The notes below the pieces were generated by a model. That model did no database searches and was not told where the DNA came from. It was given only the letters and a program-made list of their open reading frames with translations. 64,000 nt of DNA, taken from Boseongicola sp. H5 (GTDB taxonomy: Bacteria > Pseudomonadota > Alphaproteobacteria > Rhodobacterales > Rhodobacteraceae). A program made the translations under genes and the position numbers. The stretch is from positions 372,001 through 436,000 of the forward strand of contig JACNMN010000001.1 of the NCBI GenBank assembly GCA_020622165.1, read 5' to 3'. This document shows positions 30,230 through 38,923 of the stretch, one piece after another (position 1 is the stretch's first letter; each line of letters begins with the position of its first letter).

Positions 30230-31153
30230 GTGACCCTCTCGCTCAGCCCGGCCGCCCGCGATCTGCTGCAAAGCTGGCTGGCCCATGTGGCGGCGCTGGA
30301 CGGTGCGGCGGCGGCCACGGTCGACGCCTATGGCCGCGACGTCACCGGGTTTCTGGCATTTCAGTCCTCCTATCACGGGGAAAGCCTCGGCCTTGCCCCG
30401 CTCCGATCGCTCGGCATCCGGGACATGCGCGCATGGATGGCCGAAGAGCGTGGGCGCGGCCTTGGCGCGCGGTCTCTGGCGCGGCGGCTTTCGGCGGTGA
30501 AAAGCTTCTTCCGGTGGTGGGCCGAACGCGACGGGTTCGAACCCACTGCGGTACTGGCCGCGCGGGCGCCGAAATTTCAGCGCCCCCTGCCCCGGCCGCT
30601 GGCGGAAACCGCGGCCCGCGACCTTCTGGATACGGTCGAGATGCAGGACGGGCGCGACTGGGTCAGCGCCCGGGATCTGGCGGTCATGACCCTTCTTTAC
30701 GGCTGCGGCCTGCGGATTTCGGAGGCGCTTGGCCTGACGGCGGCCGCACTGCCCCTGTCGGACACATTGCGCATCCGCGGCAAGGGCGGCAAGGAGCGCG
30801 AGGTGCCCGTGATCCCCGCCGCGCGGGAGGCCGTGGCGCGCTATGCCCGGCTCTGCCCGCACCGGCTTGACCCGGCGGGGCCGCTTTTCCGCGGCATGCG
30901 CGGCGGCGCGCTGAACCCGCGGCAGATTCAGAAGACGGTGGAACAGGCCCGGCTGCAGCTTGGCCTGCCGGCCACCGCAACCCCGCACGCGATGCGGCAC
31001 AGCTTCGCCACCCATCTGCTGGATGCGGGCGGCGATCTCAGGGCGATCCAGGAACTGCTTGGCCATGCGTCGCTCTCCACCACGCAGGCCTATACCGCCG
31101 TGGACACCGCGCGCCTGCTGGAGGTCTACCGCAACGCCCATCCGAAAGCCTGA
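30230..31153 (+). CDS. xerC: Site-specific tyrosine recombinase XerC
   Basis: 307 residues. With XerD it resolves chromosome dimers at dif. The N-terminal SAM-like domain covers 1-95. The catalytic domain shows the first Arg in YGCGLRISEALGL (near 165), the Lys in RGKGGKEREVP, His253 and Arg256 in HAMRHSF, His279 in LLGHASLSTT and the nucleophile Tyr288 in QAYTAVD. All five expected residues are present. The start is a GTG at 30230 preceded by GGGCGGAGCC. XerC and not a mobile integrase, judged from length and DUF484 pairing. Confidence 0.93.
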   Translation: MTLSLSPAARDLLQSWLAHVAALDGAAAATVDAYGRDVTGFLAFQSSYHGESLGLAPLRSLGIRDMRAWMAEERGRGLGARSLARRLSAVKSFFRWWAERDGFEPTAVLAARAPKFQRPLPRPLAETAARDLLDTVEMQDGRDWVSARDLAVMTLLYGCGLRISEALGLTAAALPLSDTLRIRGKGGKEREVPVIPAAREAVARYARLCPHRLDPAGPLFRGMRGGALNPRQIQKTVEQARLQLGLPATATPHAMRHSFATHLLDAGGDLRAIQELLGHASLSTTQAYTAVDTARLLEVYRNAHPKA

Positions 31154-31191
31154 GCCTTGCGCATGGGCCGACAACCGGGCATTGGACTCCG

Positions 31192-31890
31192 ATGACCGCG
31201 AGACTTTCCGCCTTTCTTGTCCACGGCTTCACCGCCATCGGAGCCGCCCTGGCCATGCTGGCGCTGCTGGAGGCGATGCAGCAGCAATGGGACATCATGG
31301 CCCTGTGGCTCGCCGTGGCGCTTCTGGTCGACGGGATAGACGGCCCGCTGGCCCGGCATTTCGAGGTCAAGAAACACGCCCCCGAAATCGACGGTGTGCT
31401 TCTGGACCTGATCATCGATTTCCTGACCTATGTGGTCATCCCGGCCTATGCGCTCTACGCCTCGGGTCTTCTGCCCGGCTGGACCGGCTGGCTGGCGGTT
31501 CTGCTGATCCCCTTCGCAAGCGCGCTCTATTTCTCGGATACGCGCATGAAACTGCCCGATGACAGTTTCAGCGGCTTTCCGGGCTGCTGGAACATGCTGG
31601 TGCTGGCGCTTTTGGTGATGACGCCCGGGGTCTGGGTGACGCTGGCGCTGGTGGTTGTTCTCAGCGTGGCGATGTTCGTCCCGCTGAAATTCGTCCACCC
31701 CGTGCGCACCAAACGCTGGCGTCTGGTGACGTTGCCGGTCGCGTTGATCTGGACACTGGCCATTGGCTGGGCCGCATGGACCAACTTCGCGCCGAACCCG
31801 GTTCTGACGCTGGTCGTGGCGCTCAGTTCGGTCTACCTGCTTGTGGCCGGCATCGCTCAGCAGGCGCTGAACGGACGGCCCAACGCCTGA
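31192..31890 (+). CDS. pcs: Phosphatidylcholine synthase (CDP-alcohol phosphatidyltransferase family)
   Basis: 232 residues, inner-membrane enzyme with about 8 hydrophobic segments. The CDP-alcohol motif is seen from residue 48: DGIDGPLARHF, then GVLLDLIIDFLTY, as D-x2-DG-x2-AR-xn-G-x3-D-x3-D. The DGIDGPLAR form is the one of Pcs enzymes that join choline to CDP-diacylglycerol in a single step, rather than phosphatidylglycerol or serine synthases. Gap from xerC is 38 bases. It converges on suhB with a 2-base gap. Confidence 0.88.
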   Translation: MTARLSAFLVHGFTAIGAALAMLALLEAMQQQWDIMALWLAVALLVDGIDGPLARHFEVKKHAPEIDGVLLDLIIDFLTYVVIPAYALYASGLLPGWTGWLAVLLIPFASALYFSDTRMKLPDDSFSGFPGCWNMLVLALLVMTPGVWVTLALVVVLSVAMFVPLKFVHPVRTKRWRLVTLPVALIWTLAIGWAAWTNFAPNPVLTLVVALSSVYLLVAGIAQQALNGRPNA

Positions 31891-31892
31891 TC

Positions 31893-32693
31893 TCAGGCCC
31901 CGGGGCGCTCCCGGATCACCTTGGCGAACGCATCGAACATCGCCCCGTTGGACGCGATCAGCTGTCCGCCTTCCAGCATGTCCTGCCCCTCGCGCAGCGG
32001 GGCAACCATGCCGCCGGCCTCCCGCACGATGATGACGCCCGCCGCGATATCCCAGATGTTCAGGCCGCGTTCCCAATAGCCCTCGTACCGGCCCGCGGCG
32101 ACATAGGCGAGATCGAGAGAGGCCGCACCCCACCGCCGGACGCCGGCACATGCGGGCATCAGGCGGCCAAGGTCCTGCAACGTTGCAGGCAGATACTTGC
32201 CGCCACCGAAGGGCACGCCCGTGGCAAAGACGCTTTCGATCATCTTCGCGCGGCCCGATACGCGCAGCCGCTGATTGTCGTTCAGCCACGCGCCCTGCCC
32301 TTTTTCGGCAAAGAACATCTCGTCCTTGGCGGGGTCGAACACGACACCGGCGACAATGTCGCCCTTGTGTTCCAGCGCGATGGAGACCGCCCAATGGGGC
32401 ATCCCGTGCAGGAAATTCGTGGTTCCGTCCAGCGGATCGACGATCCAGCGGCGCGTCGGGTCGGTGCCCAGAACCTCGTCGCTTTCCTCACCCAGAAACC
32501 CGTAATTGGGGCGTGCCTCCATCAGGGTTTCGCGCACGATCTTCTCCGCGGCCATATCGGCCTTGGACACGAAATCGCCCGGACCCTTGGTGCTGACCTG
32601 CAGGTTCTCCACCTCGCGGAAATCCTTGGCCAGCGAGCGCCCGGCCAGACGCGCCGCCTTGATCATGATGTTGAGATTTGCGCTGCCCTGCAT
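31893..32693 (-). CDS. suhB: Inositol-1-monophosphatase family protein
   Basis: 266 residues. Metal-dependent phosphatase; the metal site appears as FLGEESDE (near 66), WIVDPLDGTTNFLHG (near 84), and the late Asp in GLNIWDIAAG (near 211). The IMPase sequence order is complete. Substrate may be inositol monophosphate or another sugar or nucleoside phosphate; SuhB also binds RNA polymerase in E. coli, untested here. A perfect 10-bp inverted repeat lies 23 bases upstream of the start, between it and the oxidase gene. Confidence 0.87.
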   Translation of the reverse strand: MQGSANLNIMIKAARLAGRSLAKDFREVENLQVSTKGPGDFVSKADMAAEKIVRETLMEARPNYGFLGEESDEVLGTDPTRRWIVDPLDGTTNFLHGMPHWAVSIALEHKGDIVAGVVFDPAKDEMFFAEKGQGAWLNDNQRLRVSGRAKMIESVFATGVPFGGGKYLPATLQDLGRLMPACAGVRRWGAASLDLAYVAAGRYEGYWERGLNIWDIAAGVIIVREAGGMVAPLREGQDMLEGGQLIASNGAMFDAFAKVIRERPGA

Positions 32694-32715
32694 GACCGGC
32701 CCCTTTTCGTGGTTC

Positions 32716-32747
32716 AGCCCGCGCGTATAGACCTGTGCGCGCGGGCT
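32716..32747 (-). terminator. Hairpin between the alternative oxidase gene and suhB
   Basis: AGCCCGCGCG (32716-32725) and CGCGCGGGCT (32738-32747) pair perfectly over 10 bp with a 12-base loop. It begins 26 bases after the stop of the oxidase gene (reading the minus strand) and ends 23 bases before the suhB start. The following bases have no T-run, so it could terminate, slow transcription or act on suhB mRNA. Confidence 0.5.
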
Positions 32748-32773
32748 GCCAAGGGTACAAACGGGCGCGTGGC

Positions 32774-33409
32774 CTAGCGGGCGGCCAATTCGTCCGCAAA
32801 GCGATGATTTGCGTCCCGGTGCCCGGCTTCGTCCGCGCGCACGGCGACGACCACCTCGCGCAGCCGCGCATCGGCGGGCAGCTTCCAGTAGTCGATGGCC
32901 AGTTCCGGCGCGGGCACGTTTTCCACCGCGCCGGCATCCAGTTGCGCCAGATATTGGGTATAGCTGATCACCGCCTCTTCTTCGAGATAGGCCACCACGC
33001 GATGGGCCGTGCGCGGCGCAAAGAGGTACAGGAAGAAGTAGAAATTGAAGAACACCGCCTGCCCCAGCATGATCAGCAGGCGTTCGAACCGGCTTGGCTC
33101 GGCGATCTTGATGAAGGTCATCAGATGCATGCGCTCGTTATCGGCCTCTTCCAGCAACTCGCGGATCCAGCCCTGATCGTCGCGGATATGGCGCAGCGCC
33201 TTGAGATGCTGCAACAGACCGCCCACCATTCCGGGCACGGCCGCGACCGTTTCCAGCACCACGGCCCGGTGGCCGTAGCGCTTGGCAAAGAATCTGTCGG
33301 CAAAGATGCGCATGAACCTTACGGTTCTCAGCGCGATCCTGTCATGAATATCGGCCGGCGGTCTGTGAACATTCAACTCCGGGCCATGTGTTTGAACGAT
33401 CTGGGTCAT
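32774..33409 (-). CDS. aox: Cyanide-insensitive alternative oxidase (ubiquinol oxidase)
   Basis: 211 residues. A diiron ubiquinol oxidase that passes electrons from ubiquinol to oxygen without pumping protons, on the inner membrane. All ligand motifs are present: LET (Glu53), NERMHL (Glu92, His95), LEEEA (Glu144), and RADEAGHRDANH (Glu194, His197). Two hydrophobic stretches, about 55-70 and 112-130, fit the interfacial helix pair. The start at 33409 is set by a perfect AGGAGG ending 8 bases upstream; the ATG at 33430 has none. It lies alone between suhB and metR. Bacterial copies of this mitochondrial-type oxidase are limited to some alphaproteobacteria and others. Confidence 0.92.
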   Translation of the reverse strand: MTQIVQTHGPELNVHRPPADIHDRIALRTVRFMRIFADRFFAKRYGHRAVVLETVAAVPGMVGGLLQHLKALRHIRDDQGWIRELLEEADNERMHLMTFIKIAEPSRFERLLIMLGQAVFFNFYFFLYLFAPRTAHRVVAYLEEEAVISYTQYLAQLDAGAVENVPAPELAIDYWKLPADARLREVVVAVRADEAGHRDANHRFADELAAR

Positions 33410-33417
33410 CTGTTGCG

Positions 33418-33423
33418 CCTCCT
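33418..33423 (-). promoter_or_regulatory. Ribosome binding site deciding the aox start
   Basis: On the minus strand an AGGAGG ends 8 bases before the ATG at 33409. The alternative ATG at 33430 lies upstream of this site and has no purine-rich stretch before it, so translation should begin at 33409. Confidence 0.7.
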
Positions 33424-33513
33424 GGCTCATAGATGCGCCCGAGACAGCGCCGGACAAGCGCCTGCGACACCATGATCCGCGTTGCCATTAGCCTTTTTTT
33501 CAAGGGGATTGCG

Positions 33514-34434
33514 TCACTCTGCCGCCGCGGGTTTCCGTTGCAGCTTCAGCGGCTCGGTCCGGGCGAGTTTCAGCACATGGGACATGAAGGGCTTGGTAGT
33601 GTCGTCGGCGCGGGTCGCCCCGTAAAGCCGCCGGGTCAGGCCGGTGCTGGTCAGCGGGCGGGTGACGTAGCTGGCATTGTGCCGCAGCTCCCGCACCACC
33701 CAGTCCGGCAGGACGGAGACCCCCCGGTTCGACGCCACCAGCAGCAGGATCACCGCCGAGAGTTCCACCTGCCGGATACCCTTCGGCTCCACCCCGGCGG
33801 GTATCAGCAACTGGCTGAACACATCCAGCCGGGCCCGCTCCACCGGGTAGGTGATCAGCAACTCATCGCGAAAATCCTCCGCCTCGATGAACTCCTTGGC
33901 GGCCAGCGGATGCTGGGAGGAGGCGACGAAAACCGGCTCGTAATCGAAGAGCGGGGTGAAATCGATGCCGGGCAGGTCTTCGGGATCGGAAGAGATCACC
34001 AGATCCACCTCCTCCCGCATCAGCGCGGGCAGCGCCTCGAACTGCAAACCGGGCCGGATATCCACATCCACATCGGGCCATGCGGTGCGGAACCCCTCCA
34101 GCACCGGCAACAGCCAGTCGAAGCAGGCATGGCATTCGATCGCGATATGCAGACGGCCCGATTTGCCCGATCGCAGGCCGCTGAACTCCTCCTCCAGCGC
34201 GGCGATCCGGGGCAGAATCTCTTCGGCCAGCCGCAGCAGCTTCATCCCCGCGGGCGACAGGCGCATCGGCTTCGAGCGGCGCACGAACAGCTCCACCCCC
34301 GCCTGCGCTTCCAGACCCTTTATCTGATGGCTGAGCGCGCTTTGCGTGATGTGCAGCGTGTCCGCCGCCTTGGCCAGCCCGCCCTCCTCATGGATGGCGC
34401 GGATGGTCCGCAGATGGCGAAACTCCAGATGCAT
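33514..34434 (-). CDS. metR: LysR-type regulator MetR
   Basis: 306 residues, LysR family. The N-terminal HTH reads LRTIRAIHEEGGLAKAADTL then SALSHQIKGLE (residues 8-43). The effector domain contains IECHACFDWLLPVLE near 106, a MetR hallmark, and PDVDVDIRPGLQ. MetR activates methionine genes and senses homocysteine. It is transcribed away from metF, the classical arrangement, and the 93-base gap contains the expected LysR-type repeats. Stop is 104 bases from the aox start. Confidence 0.9.
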   Translation of the reverse strand: MHLEFRHLRTIRAIHEEGGLAKAADTLHITQSALSHQIKGLEAQAGVELFVRRSKPMRLSPAGMKLLRLAEEILPRIAALEEEFSGLRSGKSGRLHIAIECHACFDWLLPVLEGFRTAWPDVDVDIRPGLQFEALPALMREEVDLVISSDPEDLPGIDFTPLFDYEPVFVASSQHPLAAKEFIEAEDFRDELLITYPVERARLDVFSQLLIPAGVEPKGIRQVELSAVILLLVASNRGVSVLPDWVVRELRHNASYVTRPLTSTGLTRRLYGATRADDTTKPFMSHVLKLARTEPLKLQRKPAAAE

Positions 34435-34440
34435 ATACGC

Positions 34441-34469
34441 CTCATATAGATGATGAGTTTTATGAGTTT
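34441..34469. promoter_or_regulatory. Probable MetR operator between metR and metF
   Basis: CTCAT-N7-ATGAG (34441-34457) is an imperfect LysR-box-like inverted repeat right after the metR start, and the ATGAGTTT unit repeats at 34453-34460 and 34462-34469. These TGA-centred repeats agree with the TGA/TCA half-sites of MetR binding sites in other bacteria. The position, 60-90 bases before the metF start, fits activation of metF and control of metR. Confidence 0.5.
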
Positions 34470-34527
34470 GTCTCGATAACTCTTCTATGCGACATCCAAA
34501 GGCGACTTTTCAAGGATCAGAATCGCC

Positions 34528-35397
34528 ATGACCGCCGCTCCGTCCGTTTCCTTCGAGTTCTTTCCGCCCCAATCCCTTGAGGCGTCATTTCGTCTGTGGG
34601 ACACGCTTGGCACGCTGGCGCCGCTGGCGCCCGAGTTCGTCTCGGTCACCTATGGCGCGGGCGGCACGACACGGACGCTGACTCATGAGGCGGTGAAGAC
34701 GATCCACAGCAATTTCGGGGTGAAGGTCGCCGCACATCTGACCTGCGTCGACGCAACCCGCGAGGAAACGCTGGCGATTGCTGACAGTTACGCCGAGGCG
34801 GGTGTGACCCAGATCGTCGCCTTGCGGGGCGACCCGCCGAAAGGCGCCGGCGCGTTCACGCCCCATCCGGACGGTTTTGCAAGTTCGGTCGAACTGATCG
34901 AGGCGCTGGCAAGGACCGGGAAATTCACCCTGCGCGTGGGCGCCTATCCCGACCCGCATCCCGATGCCCCCGACATGGCGGCATGCGTCGATTTCCTGAA
35001 GCGCAAGATCGATGCGGGTGCGACCTCCGCCATCACCCAGTTTTTCTTCGAGGCGGACACTTTCTTCCGGTTCCGCGATGCCTGTGTCGCCGCCGGGATC
35101 GAGGCCCCGATCATTCCCGGCATCCTGCCGATCAACAACTGGACCCGTGTCCGCCGCTTTGCCAGCGCCTGCGGTGCCGTGATCCCCGCTTGGCTGGACG
35201 AGGCCTATGCCGCCGCCATCCGCGACGGGCGCGAAGACCTTCTGTCCACCGCGCTTTGCTCGGAGCTGTGCACCGACCTGATCGAGGGAGGCGTGGGCAA
35301 TCTGCATTTCTACACGCTGAATGCGCCGGATCTGACACGGGACGTGTGCGCGGCCCTTGGGGTGACCCCCAAACTGTCCCTGGCCGAAGTCGCCTGA
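34528..35397 (+). CDS. metF: Methylenetetrahydrofolate reductase
   Basis: 289 residues. Reduces 5,10-methylenetetrahydrofolate to the 5-methyl form used for methionine synthesis, with FAD and NAD(P)H. It starts VSFEFFPPQSLE, the substrate Glu loop of the TIM barrel, then SVTYGAGGTTR and AHLTCVD near 70, and LRGDPPKG near 110, all family signatures. PGILPINNW lies near 195. Divergent from metR. Confidence 0.96.
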   Translation: MTAAPSVSFEFFPPQSLEASFRLWDTLGTLAPLAPEFVSVTYGAGGTTRTLTHEAVKTIHSNFGVKVAAHLTCVDATREETLAIADSYAEAGVTQIVALRGDPPKGAGAFTPHPDGFASSVELIEALARTGKFTLRVGAYPDPHPDAPDMAACVDFLKRKIDAGATSAITQFFFEADTFFRFRDACVAAGIEAPIIPGILPINNWTRVRRFASACGAVIPAWLDEAYAAAIRDGREDLLSTALCSELCTDLIEGGVGNLHFYTLNAPDLTRDVCAALGVTPKLSLAEVA

Positions 35398-35404
35398 GCG
35401 GCGA

Positions 35405-35448
35405 ACAGGTTACGAAAAATCGCGCAATCCGGTTTTCTTGTAACCTGT
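35405..35448 (+). terminator. Long hairpin after metF
   Basis: ACAGGTTAC (35405-35413) and GTAACCTGT (35440-35448) are perfectly complementary over 9 bp. Inside, GAAAA (35414-35418) and TTTTC (35433-35437) also pair. The T-tract lies within the right arm. It begins 8 bases after the metF stop. It shares its plan, and some of its bases, with the hairpin after the MaoC gene at 2705-2748. Confidence 0.6.
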
Positions 35449-35545
35449 CGCCTTCCTGACGCTGCGTAAATCGCGCGGGCAGCTTGCACCGCTTCCCGGC
35501 TCGGGGTTGGCTGATCGCAACAGCCCTTTTCGGGACACGCACGAC

Positions 35546-36043
35546 ATGACCGAACCGGTCTTCGCACATTCGCTCGACGCCTTGCCGGATCAGGCGCGGC
35601 TTCTGTCGCTCTCCGGGCGGGCCTTCATGGAGGCGATGCGGGACGGCGCCCTGCCTCATCCGCCCATTTCCGAAACTCTCAACTATCGTCTCGACACCGT
35701 CGAAGACGGTCGTGTGGTCTTTCGCGGCGCGCCCGAATTCGCCCATATGAACCCGATGGGAACGGTCCACGGCGGCTGGTACGGCACCTTGCTCGACAGT
35801 TGCATGGCCTGCGCGGTGATGACGAAAGTGCCAAAGGGCTCCGTCTATAAGACATTGGAATACAAGATAAATATCATCCGCCCGCTATCCGTCGGCACGG
35901 AAATTCTGGCCGAGGGCATCACCAGCCATTCGGGCCGGTCCACCGGCGTGGCGGACGGTACGATCCGCGGCGTGGAGGACGGCACGCTTTACGCGACCGG
36001 GTCGACCACCTGCATGATCATGAAAATCCGCGATGGTGCATAA
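35546..36043 (+). CDS. PaaI family thioesterase (hot-dog fold)
   Basis: 165 residues. The fold's signature GTVHGGWYGTLLDSCMACAV lies near residue 73, with the helix Asp at LLDS; EYKINIIRPL follows in the central strand. It probably hydrolyses an aryl- or acyl-CoA. The ATG at 35546 is chosen; a TTG at 35507 would add 13 residues with no ribosome site. It stands alone between metF and argD. Confidence 0.85.
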   Translation: MTEPVFAHSLDALPDQARLLSLSGRAFMEAMRDGALPHPPISETLNYRLDTVEDGRVVFRGAPEFAHMNPMGTVHGGWYGTLLDSCMACAVMTKVPKGSVYKTLEYKINIIRPLSVGTEILAEGITSHSGRSTGVADGTIRGVEDGTLYATGSTTCMIMKIRDGA

Positions 36044-36120
36044 CCGCGCTTGAATTGACTTGAGGTCAGGTTTCGGGCAAGCCCCGTTCTTCCTGAAAAC
36101 CCTCATTCCTGGAGATGGTC

Positions 36121-37317
36121 ATGATATCGCCGGTTCTTCCCAGCTATTCCCGCGCGCCGCTCTCCTTCGTCAAGGGCGAAGGCGCATGGTTGGTGGAAGC
36201 CGACGGCCGACGGTTTCTGGATTTCGCCAGCGGCGTCGCCGTGATGGCCCTTGGCCACAGCCACCCGAAACTGGTCAATACGCTGAAATCGCAGGCGGAA
36301 AAACTGTGGCACACCTCCAACCTCTACACGGTGCCGCAGCAGGAGGAACTGGCCGCGAAACTGGTGGAGCACACATTTGCCGACACCATGTTCTTCTGCA
36401 ATTCCGGCACGGAGGCGGGTGAACTGGCGGTCAAGATGGCCCGCAAATACTGGTACGAGAAAGGCCAGCCCGAGCGGACCACGATCCTGGCATTCGAGGG
36501 CGCGTTCCATGGCCGCTCCATGGGGATGATTTCCGCGGCGGGGGCGGAGAAGCTGACCAAGGGGTTCGGTCCGCTTCTGCCGGGCTTCGTACACCTGCCC
36601 TTCGGCGATCACGATGCGCTGAGGGAGGCCGCCGCACGCCCGGATGTCGGCGCGATCATGATCGAACCCGTTCAGGGCGAGAGCGGTATCCGCCCGGTTC
36701 CCGACCAGTGCCTGAAAGGTCTGCGCGATCTCTGCGATGAACATGGGCTGCTGCTCATCCTGGACGAAATCCAGTGCGGCATGGGCCGGACCGGCAAGCT
36801 GTTCGCGCATGAATGGGCAGGCATCAGCCCCGATATCATGATGATCGCCAAGGGTATCGGCGGCGGCTTTCCGATCGGCGCGCTTCTGGCCACCGAAGCG
36901 GCGGCGGTCGGCATGACGCCGGGCACCCATGGCTCCACCTATGGGGGGAACCCGCTTGGCTGCGCCGTGGCCAGCACGGTCATGGATGTGATCACCGAAG
37001 AGGGGTTTCTGGAGGATGTGAACCGCCGCGCCGGGCTGCTTCGCCAGAAGGCCGAAGGCCTCGTCGCGGCCCATCCGGAGGTGTTCGAAACCGTGCGCGG
37101 CGCGGGCTTCATGCTTGGGCTGGTCTGCAGGAAACCCAATCTGGACGTGATACACGCGGCCTATGATCAGGAGATGCTGACCGTGCCCGCGGGGGACAAC
37201 GTGGTCCGCCTGCTTCCCTCGCTGACGGTGACCGAAGAGGAAATCGCCGACGGGATCGACCGGCTTGACCGCGCCGCGACCGCGCTGGAGACGCAGGACG
37301 ATGATGCCGCAGACTAA
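36121..37317 (+). CDS. argD: Acetylornithine aminotransferase
   Basis: 398 residues. Class III PLP aminotransferase converting N-acetylglutamate semialdehyde to N-acetylornithine in arginine synthesis. Seen: NSGTEAGELAVKMARK near 99, the PLP Asp in LLILDEIQCGMGRTG near 210, and the PLP Lys in MMIAKGIGGGFPIGA near 243. The ATG at 36121 has GGAG 7 bases upstream; an ATG two codons earlier also exists. The arg context (argF two genes on) and size support ArgD over other class III enzymes. Confidence 0.92.
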   Translation: MISPVLPSYSRAPLSFVKGEGAWLVEADGRRFLDFASGVAVMALGHSHPKLVNTLKSQAEKLWHTSNLYTVPQQEELAAKLVEHTFADTMFFCNSGTEAGELAVKMARKYWYEKGQPERTTILAFEGAFHGRSMGMISAAGAEKLTKGFGPLLPGFVHLPFGDHDALREAAARPDVGAIMIEPVQGESGIRPVPDQCLKGLRDLCDEHGLLLILDEIQCGMGRTGKLFAHEWAGISPDIMMIAKGIGGGFPIGALLATEAAAVGMTPGTHGSTYGGNPLGCAVASTVMDVITEEGFLEDVNRRAGLLRQKAEGLVAAHPEVFETVRGAGFMLGLVCRKPNLDVIHAAYDQEMLTVPAGDNVVRLLPSLTVTEEEIADGIDRLDRAATALETQDDDAAD

Positions 37318-37879
37318 CCGCTACAGCTTTCCCCGGCTGACGCGCGCCCATTATCCGTTGATTGAAAGCTGGCTCAGCCAGCCGCATATCGGCGGTTGGT
37401 GGGGCACGGCGGCCGCCGAGATCGCCCTGATGGAGGAAGATCTGGACGCGGGCCCCACGGATATGCGGATCGTGGAACTGGACGGGCACCCCTTCGCCTT
37501 CGTGCAGGATTACCCCGCGCATCACTGGCCGGCTCCGCATTTCGCGGACCTTCCCGCCGATGCGCGCGCGATGGACACGTTTCTCGGTGACCCCGCCTTT
37601 CTGGGCAGGGGGCACGCGCAGGCCTATCTGCGGCAGCGCGCGCTGGAGATCATCGAGGCCGGGACATCGACCGTCGCGATCGACCCCGACCCGTCCAATA
37701 CCCGGGCCGTCGCGACCTATCGGGCCGCCGGGTTCAGCGCATTGGAGGAACGCGCCTGCGAGGATGGCGACATGGTGCTTGTCATGGTCTTCCGACGACA
37801 GGCACCCGAACCGCCCACCCCGGCCCCGCCATCCCCTGGCGACCGCATTCCTGCGCCCGACAAAAATACAAGTATCTGA
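37301..37879 (+). CDS. GNAT family N-acetyltransferase between argD and argF
   Basis: 192 residues. An AAC(6')/RimJ-like acetyltransferase: N-terminal [17 protein letters not shown], then AFVQDY in the central strand, the acetyl-CoA loop [12 protein letters not shown] near 103, and [19 protein letters not shown] near 127. It could acetylate a small amine; IucA/AAC(6')-like proteins with this start are common, and the name does not prove drug resistance. The start overlaps argD by 17 bp (ATGATG) and the stop is one base from argF's ATG, so it is part of the arginine unit and may act on an ornithine-related amine (inference). Confidence 0.82.
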   Translation: MMPQTNRYSFPRLTRAHYPLIESWLSQPHIGGWWGTAAAEIALMEEDLDAGPTDMRIVELDGHPFAFVQDYPAHHWPAPHFADLPADARAMDTFLGDPAFLGRGHAQAYLRQRALEIIEAGTSTVAIDPDPSNTRAVATYRAAGFSALEERACEDGDMVLVMVFRRQAPEPPTPAPPSPGDRIPAPDKNTSI

Positions 37880-37880
37880 T

Positions 37881-38807
37881 ATGAAACATTTTCTCGACAT
37901 TCACAAAACCGACCCTTCCGATCTGCGGCATATGATCGACGATGCGCGCGCGATGAAGACCGCCCGCGCGGGGCGCCCCAAGGGCATGCCCGATGACGAA
38001 CAGCCATTGGCAGGCCACATGGTGGCGCTGATCTTCGAAAAGCCCTCGACCCGGACCCGGGTCAGCTTCGATGTCGGCGTTCGCCAGATGGGCGGCGAAA
38101 CGATGGTCCTGTCCGGCACGGATCTGCAACTGGGCCATGGCGAGACCATCGCCGACACCGCCCGGGTGCTGAGCCGATATGTGGATCTGATCATGATCCG
38201 GACCTTCGAGGAGGATGTGCTGCTGGAGATGGCCGAACACGCCACGGTGCCGGTCATCAACGGGCTGACGAACCGCACCCATCCCTGCCAGATCATGGCC
38301 GACGTGATGACCTTCGAGGAACATCGCGGGCCCATCGCCGGCAAGAAGGTGGTCTGGACCGGAGATGGCAACAATGTCTGCGCCAGCTTTCTTCATGCCG
38401 CGGGCCAGTTCGGTTTCGACCTGACCTTCACCGGACCCGAAACGCTGGACCCCGAACGCGTCTTCATCGAGGACGCCCGCGCGCGCGGCGCGAAGGTCGA
38501 GATCGTCCGCGACCCCGTGCGCGCCGTCGCCGGTGCCGATCTTGTGGTGACCGACACGTGGGTGTCGATGCATGACAGCCAATCCACCAAGGAACGCCGC
38601 CACAACCAGTTGCGGGGCTATCAGGTCAACGAAGAGCTGATGTCCCACGCCAAGCCGGACGCATTGTTCATGCATTGCCTGCCCGCCCATCGGGAGGACG
38701 AGGCGACAAGTGCGGTCATGGACGGGCCTAATTCGGTCATCTTCGACGAGGCGGAGAACCGCCTGCATGCGCAAAAGGCGATCCTGCGCTGGTGCCTGGG
38801 CGTCTAG
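37881..38807 (+). CDS. argF: Ornithine carbamoyltransferase
   Basis: 308 residues. Forms citrulline from ornithine and carbamoyl phosphate. The carbamoyl-phosphate site STRTR is near 53, the [15 protein letters not shown] run is intact, the ornithine site DTWVSMH lies near 225, and the HCLPAHR loop (catalytic Cys) near 263. No strong Shine-Dalgarno sequence precedes the ATG at 37881; translation is probably coupled to the gene ending at 37879. Confidence 0.95.
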   Translation: MKHFLDIHKTDPSDLRHMIDDARAMKTARAGRPKGMPDDEQPLAGHMVALIFEKPSTRTRVSFDVGVRQMGGETMVLSGTDLQLGHGETIADTARVLSRYVDLIMIRTFEEDVLLEMAEHATVPVINGLTNRTHPCQIMADVMTFEEHRGPIAGKKVVWTGDGNNVCASFLHAAGQFGFDLTFTGPETLDPERVFIEDARARGAKVEIVRDPVRAVAGADLVVTDTWVSMHDSQSTKERRHNQLRGYQVNEELMSHAKPDALFMHCLPAHREDEATSAVMDGPNSVIFDEAENRLHAQKAILRWCLGV

Positions 38808-38923
38808 CCCGGCCCTGACGGGGCGCCATTGGGACCCCGGCGTCGGGCCCCTGCCCGCAGGCTCCGGCGAAAGCGCTCTGCCCCCGCGTTGACACCGCCG
38901 TGGGGAATGGTCATCGATTGCGC

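Noticed and set aside
30230..31153. Tyrosine recombinase as a sign of a mobile element
   Set aside because: It pairs with DUF484 and has XerC length and residues; no att repeats, tRNA or foreign-looking genes flank it.
37301..37879. GNAT gene as an aminoglycoside resistance gene
   Set aside because: The AAC(6')-like pattern is shared by many metabolic acetyltransferases; overlap with arg genes argues for a housekeeping role and no resistance context is seen.
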